From NCBI GenBank assembly GCA_038320185.1, contig JBBQDZ010000073.1:1-11148 (forward strand): a stretch of 11,148 nucleotides of DNA. Direction: 5' to 3'. A program made the translations under genes and the position numbers. The DNA comes from JBBQDZ01 sp038320185. GTDB taxonomy: Bacteria; Actinomycetota; Thermoleophilia; Gaiellales; Gaiellaceae. The notes beneath the pieces are model-generated. The model made no database searches. It worked only from the letters and a program-made list of their open reading frames with translations, and was not told the DNA's origin. Positions 1-9,406 of this stretch are shown here, one piece after another. The first letter of the stretch is position 1; each line of letters starts with the position of its first letter.

Positions 1-1068
1 CTCGAGCACCTGGGTCGCCGTCGTCGGCGCCTCGACGTCGGGGTTCGCGAAGTCACGGATGGCAGCCTGGACGTTCGCGGGATCGGTCTCGAGCTCGTAG
101 TAGCCCGTCAGCCCCTGGATCTTCGCCTGGAAGAAGTGACCAGCCGGCAGGTGGTAGAGCAGCTGGGCGTAGCTCAGGACCTTCGTGGTGCCGAAATTGC
201 CGCCGACCGCCACGTTTCGCTCGATAGAGCCGACGATCTTCGGGAGGTCGAAGATGCTGAAGTGCTTGGCGACCTGCTCTTTCAGCGCCCGCACGAACTG
301 CTGCTGGCGGACGACGCGGAGAAGGTCTGAGTCGGTGTGGCGGAAGCGCACGTACGAGAGGGCGTTGACGCCGTTCAAGTGCTGGTAGCCGGGCCAGAGG
401 TTGATCGTGGCGTAGGTGTAGCCCTGTCCCACCCCCTTGTTCTGGTTCAGGTACCGGTGATCGACGTCGATCCAGACCCCGCCGAGGCGATCGACGATCT
501 CCCTGAAGCCCCGGAAGTTGACGGCGACGAGGTTGTTGATCGGCACGGGTGCGATCAGACTCTTCACCGTCTGGAGCGTTCCGCGCGCTCCGCACAGGGA
601 GTAGGCGGCATTGATGCGATCCGTGTACACGGGCTTGCCGGGACAGTGGATCGGGACCTTGAGGTCGCGCGGGAAGGAGAGCATCGAGACGGCCTTGAGC
701 TGCGGGTCGACCCGCAGCAGCATGACCGTGTCCGAGCGCGAGGGTTCTCCGCGTGCGTCCCCTGCTCGCCGGTCGTACCCGATGACGAGGAAGACCGTCG
801 CGTTGCGTGGATTGGGGACGCCCGGTAGGTCACCCGCGCCAAGATGGAGCTGCTTGCTGTTGTTCTGGATCGTCGCGACACCCTCGTGGAGCCAGAGGTA
901 GGCCGCGCCTGCACCGGCAGCGGCGATCATGGCCATGGCGGCCAGGAGGAAAAACAGGATCCGGCCGACGAGCTTCGCGCCGCGCGGCCGTTCCGGTACC
1001 GGTTGCCGGTAGCGGCGCATCTGGGTGAGCGCACCGGGCGGCAGGATGGCGTGCCCGTTGCCGTTCAT
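1..1068 (-). CDS. LytR-CpsA-Psr (LCP) family cell-wall glycopolymer transferase, 3' end cut by window
   Basis: The 356 visible codons are open at the left edge, so the C-terminus is missing. LCP proteins are membrane-anchored enzymes that transfer lipid-linked glycopolymers (teichoic acids, arabinogalactan, capsule) to peptidoglycan on the outer face of the membrane. The N-terminus has a basic cytoplasmic stretch (RRYRQPVPERPRGAK, residues 18-32) and one membrane segment at about 35-60. The LCP domain covers about 90-265. Its conserved blocks are SDTVML (112-117), SFPRDLKV (131-138), RINAAY (151-156), NFRGFREIVDRLGGVWIDVD (184-203) and ALSYVRFRH followed by D-x5-R-x2-RQQ (236-257). These contain the acidic and arginine residues that bind the polyprenyl pyrophosphate in characterised members. 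Residues beyond 270 may begin a C-terminal accessory domain, but it is cut. ATG at 1068 is chosen. An in-frame GTG at 1086 is an alternative, and neither has a well-spaced ribosome site. It lies downstream of metH on the same strand but behind a terminator-like hairpin, so it is probably transcribed separately. The family call is firm, but the polymer substrate cannot be told. Confidence 0.93.
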   Translation of the reverse strand, partial: MNGNGHAILPPGALTQMRRYRQPVPERPRGAKLVGRILFFLLAAMAMIAAAGAGAAYLWLHEGVATIQNNSKQLHLGAGDLPGVPNPRNATVFLVIGYDRRAGDARGEPSRSDTVMLLRVDPQLKAVSMLSFPRDLKVPIHCPGKPVYTDRINAAYSLCGARGTLQTVKSLIAPVPINNLVAVNFRGFREIVDRLGGVWIDVDHRYLNQNKGVGQGYTYATINLWPGYQHLNGVNALSYVRFRHTDSDLLRVVRQQQFVRALKEQVAKHFSIFDLPKIVGSIERNVAVGGNFGTTKVLSYAQLLYHLPAGHFFQAKIQGLTGYYELETDPANVQAAIRDFANPDVEAPTTATQVLE

Positions 1069-1131
1069 GACGGCCCCGCGGCCCACACCTCTCTTCAGCG
1101 TCGTCCGCAACGTCAGGCTCTCAGATGCGCG

Positions 1132-1155
1132 AAAAAGCGCCTAAGAGGGGCGCTT
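1132..1155 (-). terminator. Probable rho-independent terminator after metH
   Basis: On the minus strand, AAGCGCC and GGCGCTT form a perfect 7-bp stem around the 7-nt loop CCTCTTA. The run TTTTT overlaps the end of the second arm. The hairpin sits about 60 bases past the metH stop codon and before the LCP start, the expected place for a metH terminator. The T run is short and partly inside the stem, so termination may be incomplete. Confidence 0.6.
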
Positions 1156-1213
1156 CGCAGCGAGTCGAAGGATAGCCGAGCCGGCCCGTGGTCAAGCTCT
1201 TCGTGGTCAACCG

Positions 1214-4855
<3,642 letters not shown>

Positions 4856-4857
4856 CT

Positions 4858-4993
4858 TCCTCCTGCCAGGTGGTGCTCCCGCCCGGGGAGTCGCGAGTCG
4901 AAGCCTCTCGGGCTTCGGAGGCTCACGGGCTCTTTAGGCGTTTTTGAGACCTGGTCGCCAAGCTGCCACAAAACTCTCCAGGTGCAAAGAGCC
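4858..4993 (-). promoter_or_regulatory. Structured metH 5' leader, candidate cis-regulatory RNA
   Basis: Read on the minus strand, toward metH, the region holds nested and alternative inverted repeats. An outer stem pairs GGCTCTTT (4993-4986) with AAAGAGCC (4935-4928). Inside it, ACCTGG (4983-4978) pairs with CCAGGT (4954-4949). Next comes a perfect 7-bp hairpin, CGAAGCC/GGCTTCG (4917-4911 with 4905-4899, 5-nt loop), which is mutually exclusive with AGCCTC/GAGGCT (4923-4918 with 4907-4902). CTCCC/GGGAG (4890-4886 with 4880-4876) follows. A second copy of CACCTGG (4872-4866) lies directly before the metH AGGAGG ribosome site and could compete for CCAGGT. metH genes are often under riboswitch control, but I do not recognise the conserved core of the SAM, SAH or cobalamin classes here. 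The outer stem could equally act in a plus-strand transcript or in DNA. Confidence 0.4.
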
Positions 4994-5056
4994 TAGCAGC
5001 GCCCGGGTTGCGGGCGGCCGCCGCCGCAGAGCCGCTCGCTACGCTCTCGTGCGGAG

Positions 5057-5914
5057 ATGCATGCAAAGAAGCGATCGGCGCTCGCGCTGGCGATCGGTAC
5101 GGTGGCGCTGGCGATCGGCGCGCTTGCCGTGGGGCCTCTGGCCGGCGCCGCCGCGAGGCAACCACCGCCTCGTCTCGACGGCGTCAACTTCATCAGCGTC
5201 TGCGGATTCGCCCGCATGGCGCCGGACGATCCGATCGTCTTCCCCGGCCGGCCCTCGGCCTCGCACCCACACTCCTTCGTCGGCAACACCACCACGAACG
5301 CCTCGTCGACCCTCGAATCGCTTCGCACGGGAGGAACGACCTGCCGGCGCACGAGCGACCGGGCGGCCTACTGGATGCCGACGCTCTTTGTGCGCGGCGC
5401 CGCTGTGCAGCCAATCGACGCCGTGGCGTACTACCAGCGGCGTGCCAACGCAATGGTCCGGCCGTTCCCGCCGGGCCTGAAGATCGTCGCGGGGAACTCG
5501 CACGCGCTCGCTCCGCAGAGCTTCCTGATCACCTTCTGGGACTGCGGCGACGCGACAGACGTGCCGCGCTCGAGCGAGGTTCCGGCGTGCCCGCAGGGCT
5601 CGACGCTCCGTCTGCGGGTGAACTTCCCCGATTGCTGGAACGGGAAGACACTCGACAGCCCGGACCACCAGAGCCACATGGCGTACTCCGCGGGCGGAAC
5701 CTGTCCGCGGAGCCGCCCCGTTCCGGTGCCGGCGATCTCCCTCGTCTTCCGCTACGCAGCGCCGAACCTGCCCGACCAGAACGACGTTTACCTCGCCTCG
5801 GGCGGGCAGTGGTCCGGCCATGCCGACTTCATCAATGCCTGGGATCAGCCCGCGCTGGCGAAGCTCGTGGCCACGTGCCTGAACCGGTACCGCCACTGCG
5901 GAACCGGGTCCTGA
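5057..5914 (+). CDS. Secreted DUF1996 domain protein
   Basis: The 285-residue product has a Sec-type signal peptide: basic MHAKKRS, a hydrophobic core at about 8-30, and a likely AAA cleavage site near residue 33. The rest matches the DUF1996 family seen in actinobacteria and fungi. Recognisable blocks are DDPIVFPG (57-64), SHPHSFVGN (69-77), TTCRRTSDRAAYWMPTL (94-110), ITFWDCG (158-164), VNFPDCWNGKTLDS (188-201), HQSHMAY (204-210) and GHADFINAWDQ (254-264). Eight cysteines remain after the signal (49, 96, 163, 178, 193, 216, 274, 281), consistent with disulfides in an exported protein. The many conserved histidines and aspartates hint at a metal or carbohydrate site, but no biochemical role is established for the family to my knowledge. 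ATG at 5057 follows a modest GCGGAG ribosome site that lies very close to it. The gene diverges from metH and converges on the lipoprotein gene, with stop codons one base apart, so no terminator fits between them. Confidence 0.9.
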   Translation: MHAKKRSALALAIGTVALAIGALAVGPLAGAAARQPPPRLDGVNFISVCGFARMAPDDPIVFPGRPSASHPHSFVGNTTTNASSTLESLRTGGTTCRRTSDRAAYWMPTLFVRGAAVQPIDAVAYYQRRANAMVRPFPPGLKIVAGNSHALAPQSFLITFWDCGDATDVPRSSEVPACPQGSTLRLRVNFPDCWNGKTLDSPDHQSHMAYSAGGTCPRSRPVPVPAISLVFRYAAPNLPDQNDVYLASGGQWSGHADFINAWDQPALAKLVATCLNRYRHCGTGS

Positions 5915-5915
5915 C

Positions 5916-6329
5916 TCACGTCCGGGGGCGCTGACAGAGCGCCCGGATCAGCGTGTCGGCGGCCTCGACCGCACGGCGGGCATCCGGGATGCCGGTGCGA
6001 ATCGGCGACATCGTCTTCTGCGGGTCCGACTTCTCGATGGACGCGAGCGAGCGCTGCGCGGAGGCGATCGCGAGCTGCAACCGGGTGGCGAGCGGATCGT
6101 CTTCCAGTCTTCGACGGCGCAGGTCGTCGAGAGCTCGACGCTCCAACGCGATGATGCCTCGAAGGGCGCGCGAAGCGTCTCCGAGGTTCGAGATCGGACG
6201 CAAGCGCGCCAGGTCCTCCCGCTCGCGGGCACACGAGCCGGGTAAGCCGGAGCTCGCCGGAGAGCTGCCGCACCCTGCACAGAAGATCGCCGCCGCGCCC
6301 CAGGCGGCGGCGAGACAGGCGCGCCTCAC
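5916..6329 (-). CDS. Small probable lipoprotein, unknown function
   Basis: I do not recognise this 137-residue protein. It begins with a GTG codon. The N-terminus MRRACLAAAWGAAAIFCAGC looks like a lipoprotein signal, with AGC before the would-be lipidated cysteine 20. The residue at -3 is cysteine rather than the usual leucine, so the lipobox is imperfect. The mature part is almost wholly predicted helix, rich in Arg, Leu and Ala (for example RALRGIIALERRALDDLRRR, residues 54-73). It has only two further cysteines (33 and 132), which could pair and tie the ends of a helical bundle together. Its start lies 10 bases after the stop of the upstream secreted protein on the same strand, so the two are probably co-transcribed. 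Its stop abuts the convergent DUF1996 gene. Reading frame and third-position G/C support coding, but no function can be assigned. Confidence 0.7.
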   Translation of the reverse strand: MRRACLAAAWGAAAIFCAGCGSSPASSGLPGSCAREREDLARLRPISNLGDASRALRGIIALERRALDDLRRRRLEDDPLATRLQLAIASAQRSLASIEKSDPQKTMSPIRTGIPDARRAVEAADTLIRALCQRPRT

Positions 6330-6339
6330 GCGCGCGTCG

Positions 6340-7134
6340 CTACCGCGCCGAGGAGAACGACACCGTGCCGTTCCAGGTCAGGGTGTCGTTGCACTCGTAG
6401 AGGTAGACGACCCCGTCGTAGATGTGCGGAAAGGCCGAACAGTTGCGCGTACCGAGATAGTCGTCGCCGGGCCTGGGATGCTCGGGTCCGACCGGCAGGG
6501 TCAGCGATCTACCCTCGGCGACAGCAGCCAGGGCTGCCCTCGCCAGCGGAACATGGGCGACGAGCTGGTCGTTGCGAATCTCGAGCTCGCACGGCTTCCC
6601 GGGGCCTCCGAAGATCGGGCCGCGAAAGAAGAGGTCGGTCCCGACCGACGTTGCTTCCACGTCGACCCGGCCCGCCGACTTCGTCGGAAGCTTCTTCTGG
6701 CAGACGTCCGAGCCGGCCCACCCCGGCTCCTCCTCGGCTGCATCGCACGAATCCCGAACAGACGCGCCCCGAGCCGATCCGGATATCGCCCCCCCGAGCT
6801 GCGACGGTCGGCCGAGGGTGTAGCCGTGGCTTGTTGCGATCACCGGCACAGTCCACGTCAGCCGCCAGGAGACCGCGACTTTCTCGTCTGCAGTGCGGCG
6901 GGCATAGCACTCACGGGTGTCGTCGTGGAGCCAGCGGGTGACGTCCAGATAACGACCCCCGCCATTGCCCGTGAAGACGACGCGAACAAGGCCGGCCGAG
7001 CGAGGCGGAGTGGCAATCGCGCTCGCCGCGGCGGCCACGATGAGGGTCACGGCCAGCACGGCTGCGGCCGCAGCCGGAAGCGCGCGTCGACGCCGGCGCG
7101 GGCCGTGTGGATGAGCGCCGCACTTCATCGGCAC
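6340..7134 (-). CDS. Exported six-cysteine protein, unknown function
   Basis: The product is 264 residues from the GTG at 7134, or 262 from the ATG at 7128. No clear ribosome site favours either. A basic n-region (RRRRR, 13-17) is followed by a hydrophobic segment at about 18-38 and an AIA site at 39-41, so it is either a cleaved Sec substrate or anchored by one helix. The mature part holds exactly six cysteines (76, 130, 145, 182, 232, 248), enough for three disulfides. It looks beta-rich, with stretches such as RVDVEATSVGTDLFFRGP (156-173), CELEIRNDQLVAHVPL (182-197) and VVYLYECNDTLTWNGTVSF (242-260). A W/Y-rich block near 68-105 carries RECYARR and SWRLTWTV. I do not recognise the family. 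It is first in a likely two-gene unit with the lipoprotein 10 bases downstream, and 68 bases separate it from the atpC stop with no convincing terminator, so read-through from atpDC is possible. Confidence 0.75.
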   Translation of the reverse strand: MPMKCGAHPHGPRRRRRALPAAAAAVLAVTLIVAAAASAIATPPRSAGLVRVVFTGNGGGRYLDVTRWLHDDTRECYARRTADEKVAVSWRLTWTVPVIATSHGYTLGRPSQLGGAISGSARGASVRDSCDAAEEEPGWAGSDVCQKKLPTKSAGRVDVEATSVGTDLFFRGPIFGGPGKPCELEIRNDQLVAHVPLARAALAAVAEGRSLTLPVGPEHPRPGDDYLGTRNCSAFPHIYDGVVYLYECNDTLTWNGTVSFSSAR

Positions 7135-7202
7135 TTACTGTAGATGCGCCGCGCCGCTGAGCGTAAGACGACGCCTGTGACGGCTCCGCGCCGCAGCAGT
7201 GG

Positions 7203-7673
7203 CTAGATGTGCTGCTCGCCGGCCGTCGTCAGCGGGCGCAGATCCTCGCCGCCCCCGACGACGGCGAGCTGGTTCTCGGCGTGACGGATCCTCTGCTCGA
7301 GCTGCCATCGGTCGGCATCCGACTCGCCGCGCTCGAGCCGCTCGAGCTCCGCGCGCGCCGTGTCGAGCTGAGCCTGCGCGCGCGTCGTGTCGATCTCACG
7401 CGTCGGCACTGCATCGTCCACGAGCGCGAGCGCGCGATCCTGCTCGACCTTGAAGAAGCCCGGACCGGTCGCGAACTCGCGCACCTCCTGATCGCGACGC
7501 ACGTGCACCCGGGTCGCTCCGGCCTTGAGCGTCGCAACGAGCGGCGCGTGTCGCGCGAGGATGCCGATCTCTCCGTCCGCGCCCGGGACGATCAACAGCT
7601 CCGCCTCGCCCTCGAACGCGGCGCCCTCGGGCGTCACGAGCGAGACGTCGAACGTCCTGCGCTCGTCGGCCAT
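7203..7673 (-). CDS. atpC: F1Fo ATP synthase epsilon subunit
   Basis: Epsilon is part of the central stalk of the F1 motor; its C-terminal helices regulate ATP hydrolysis. The 156-residue product has the N-terminal beta-sandwich (about 5-90), with the family motif VPGADGEIGILARHAPLVA at 29-47 and GPGFFKVEQDRALALVDDAV at 70-89. It also has the complete two-helix C-terminal domain (about 93-140), including AELERLERGESDADRWQLEQ. The C-terminal helices are present rather than lost, so inhibitory control is possible. The ATG overlaps the atpD stop codon as TAATG, and there is no ribosome site of its own in the upstream bases, so translation is probably coupled to atpD. It is somewhat longer than the usual 130-140 residues, with a short tail (VVGGGEDLRPLTTAGEQHI). 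Confidence 0.95.
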   Translation of the reverse strand: MADERRTFDVSLVTPEGAAFEGEAELLIVPGADGEIGILARHAPLVATLKAGATRVHVRRDQEVREFATGPGFFKVEQDRALALVDDAVPTREIDTTRAQAQLDTARAELERLERGESDADRWQLEQRIRHAENQLAVVGGGEDLRPLTTAGEQHI

Positions 7674-9145
7674 TACGCCGCGACGGGCTCGGGCGCTTCC
7701 TCGGGCGCGGTCTCCGGCTCCGCGGCGTCGACACCGCTCTGCTCCCGACCCTTCGCAACAGCCTCGTCAATCGTGCCGACCATGTAGAAGGCCTGCTCGG
7801 AAAGATCGTCGTGCTTCCCCTCGATGATCTCCTGAAAGCCCTTGATCGTGTCTTCGAGCTTCACGTACTTGCCCGGGGTGCCCGTGAACTGCTCGGCGAC
7901 GAAATTCGGCTGAGAGAGGAAGCGCTGGATCTTCCGGGCCCGCTGCACCACGAGCTTCTGCTCGTCTGTCAGCTCGTCGAGGCCGAGGATGGCGATGATG
8001 TCCTGGAGATCCTTGTAGGTCTGGAGCATTTCCTGCACCCGCGTCGCTGTCTGATAGTGGTCGTCCGAGATGACCCCGGGCTGGAGCGCCCGCGAGAACG
8101 AGTCGAGCGGGTCGACGGCCGGATAGATGCCTTGCTCGACGAGCGTCCGCGTGAGGACGACCGAGGAGTCGAGGTGGGCGAAGGTATTCGCGGGTGCGGG
8201 GTCGGTGAGATCGTCGGCGGGGACGTAGATCGCCTGCACCGAGGTGATCGAGCCGTGCCGTGTCGAGGTGATCCGTTCCTGGAGCTGGCCCATCTGCGTC
8301 GCGAGGTCGGGCTGGTAGCCAACCGCGCTCGGCATCTTGCCGAGGAGTGCCGAGACCTCGGATCCCGCCTGGGTGAAGCGGAAGATGTTGTCGATGAAGA
8401 GCAGCACGTCCTGGCCTTCGTCCCGGAAGTACTCGGCCATCGTCAGCCCCGAGAGGCCGACCCGCAGCCGAGCACCTGGCGGCTCGTTCATCTGGCCGAA
8501 CACGAGCGCGACCTTGTCGAGCACGCCCGACTCCTCCATCTCGAGCAAAAGGTCGTTGCCCTCGCGTGTGCGCTCGCCGACGCCCGCGAAGACGGAGACG
8601 CCGCCGTGCTGCATCGCGACGTTGTGGATGAGCTCCTGGATCAAGACGGTCTTGCCGAGACCCGCGCCCCCGAAGAGGCCGACCTTGCCCCCACGGATGA
8701 AGGGAGCGAGCAGGTCGACGACCTTGAGGCCCGTCTCGAACACCTCGATCTTCGGCGAGAGGTCCTTGAACTCCGGCGGGTCGCGGTGGATCGACCAGCG
8801 CGTCGCGTCCTTCGGCGCCTCCTTGTTGTCGACGGGATCGCCGATCACGTTCCAGACCCGCCCGAGCGTCGGCTCGCCGACGGGCACGGTGATCGGCTCG
8901 CCGGTAGCAACCACGTCGATGCCGCGCGCGAGCCCGTCGGTCGTATCCATCGCGACGGCGCGCACCCTGTCGTCCCCGAGATGCCCCTGGACCTCCGCGA
9001 TCAGGCTGCCTGCACCGTCTGGAAGTGCGATTCGCAGCGCCGTGTTGATGCCTGGGAGCTCGCCGGTGAAGACGGCGTCGATGACGACGCCCTTGATCTC
9101 GACCACCCTGCCGACGTTCTGAGAGGAACCGTTCTGATCAGGCAT
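7673..9145 (-). CDS. atpD: F1Fo ATP synthase beta subunit
   Basis: Beta carries the catalytic nucleotide sites of F1 and makes ATP from ADP and phosphate. From ATG 9145 it has 490 residues, full length for the family. Visible features are the N-terminal barrel (VGRVVEIKGVVIDAVF, 11-26), the P-loop GGAGLGKT (149-156), GERTREGNDLLLEM, the Walker B region DVLLFIDNIFRFTQAGSEVS and SALLGKMPSAVGYQP. The rotor-contacting loop reads DELTDEQ where many species have DELSEED. P-loop position 153 is Leu rather than the common Val, a conservative change. The tail after the conserved KGRE is a short Ala/Glu/Pro-rich extension. The frame stays open for 47 codons further upstream, but ATG 9145 has an AGGAGA ribosome site and matches the family N-terminus. 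The gene that normally precedes it, atpG, is absent; the next gene upstream is divergent and unrelated. Confidence 0.97.
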   Translation of the reverse strand: MPDQNGSSQNVGRVVEIKGVVIDAVFTGELPGINTALRIALPDGAGSLIAEVQGHLGDDRVRAVAMDTTDGLARGIDVVATGEPITVPVGEPTLGRVWNVIGDPVDNKEAPKDATRWSIHRDPPEFKDLSPKIEVFETGLKVVDLLAPFIRGGKVGLFGGAGLGKTVLIQELIHNVAMQHGGVSVFAGVGERTREGNDLLLEMEESGVLDKVALVFGQMNEPPGARLRVGLSGLTMAEYFRDEGQDVLLFIDNIFRFTQAGSEVSALLGKMPSAVGYQPDLATQMGQLQERITSTRHGSITSVQAIYVPADDLTDPAPANTFAHLDSSVVLTRTLVEQGIYPAVDPLDSFSRALQPGVISDDHYQTATRVQEMLQTYKDLQDIIAILGLDELTDEQKLVVQRARKIQRFLSQPNFVAEQFTGTPGKYVKLEDTIKGFQEIIEGKHDDLSEQAFYMVGTIDEAVAKGREQSGVDAAEPETAPEEAPEPVAA

Positions 9146-9406
9146 TGGTCTCCTGGAGCGAGGTCTGAGGGGGTATCCGGGCGGCGCCGTGCTGCCGGCC
9201 CAGCCTGCTTCTGAGTCTAGCGAAGCGCGTCTGCGGCCGGCCCGCACCGAGAAGCTGGCGGGCGTCGTGCTCGAGCGCCGCCACACGGGCGGCGTGGTCG
9301 ATGGCTCAGCAGTATGAGGAGAGAAGCGAAGGAATCATCTGTAGCTCTTCGGTGGCTGAAGCCTAACGATCCAGTCTCTTCCGTCGTCCAACTGTTACAA
9401 GGGACT
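9146..9406. other. Divergent intergenic region between atpD and the cysteine-repeat gene
   Basis: About 260 bases with no convincing gene on either strand. I checked all three minus-strand frames for the end of an atpG gene and found none: frames are broken by stops and show no gamma-subunit C-terminal sequence. The part at 9314-9430 is less G/C-biased at codon third positions than the genes around it, in keeping with non-coding DNA. Promoters for both flanking transcription units should lie here, but I see no -35/-10 pair good enough to place. Confidence 0.5.
9149..9154 (-). promoter_or_regulatory. Ribosome binding site deciding the atpD start
   Basis: AGGAGA lies three bases before ATG 9145 on the minus strand. 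It supports that codon over upstream in-frame starts, which would add a non-homologous Arg/Ser/Pro-rich extension. Confidence 0.7.

Noticed and set aside
7811..9214. 467-codon plus-strand open frame opposite atpD
   Set aside because: Antisense shadow of a highly conserved gene; low-complexity composition and no family resemblance.
9146..9286. N-terminal extension of atpD by 47 codons, or a remnant of atpG
   Set aside because: The extension is Arg/Ser/Pro-rich and unlike any beta subunit, a good ribosome site precedes ATG 9145, and no frame shows gamma-subunit C-terminal sequence.
9301..9366. Short plus-strand frame of 21 codons starting ATGGCTCAGCAG
   Set aside because: No ribosome site, no recognisable product and no coding bias; most likely chance.
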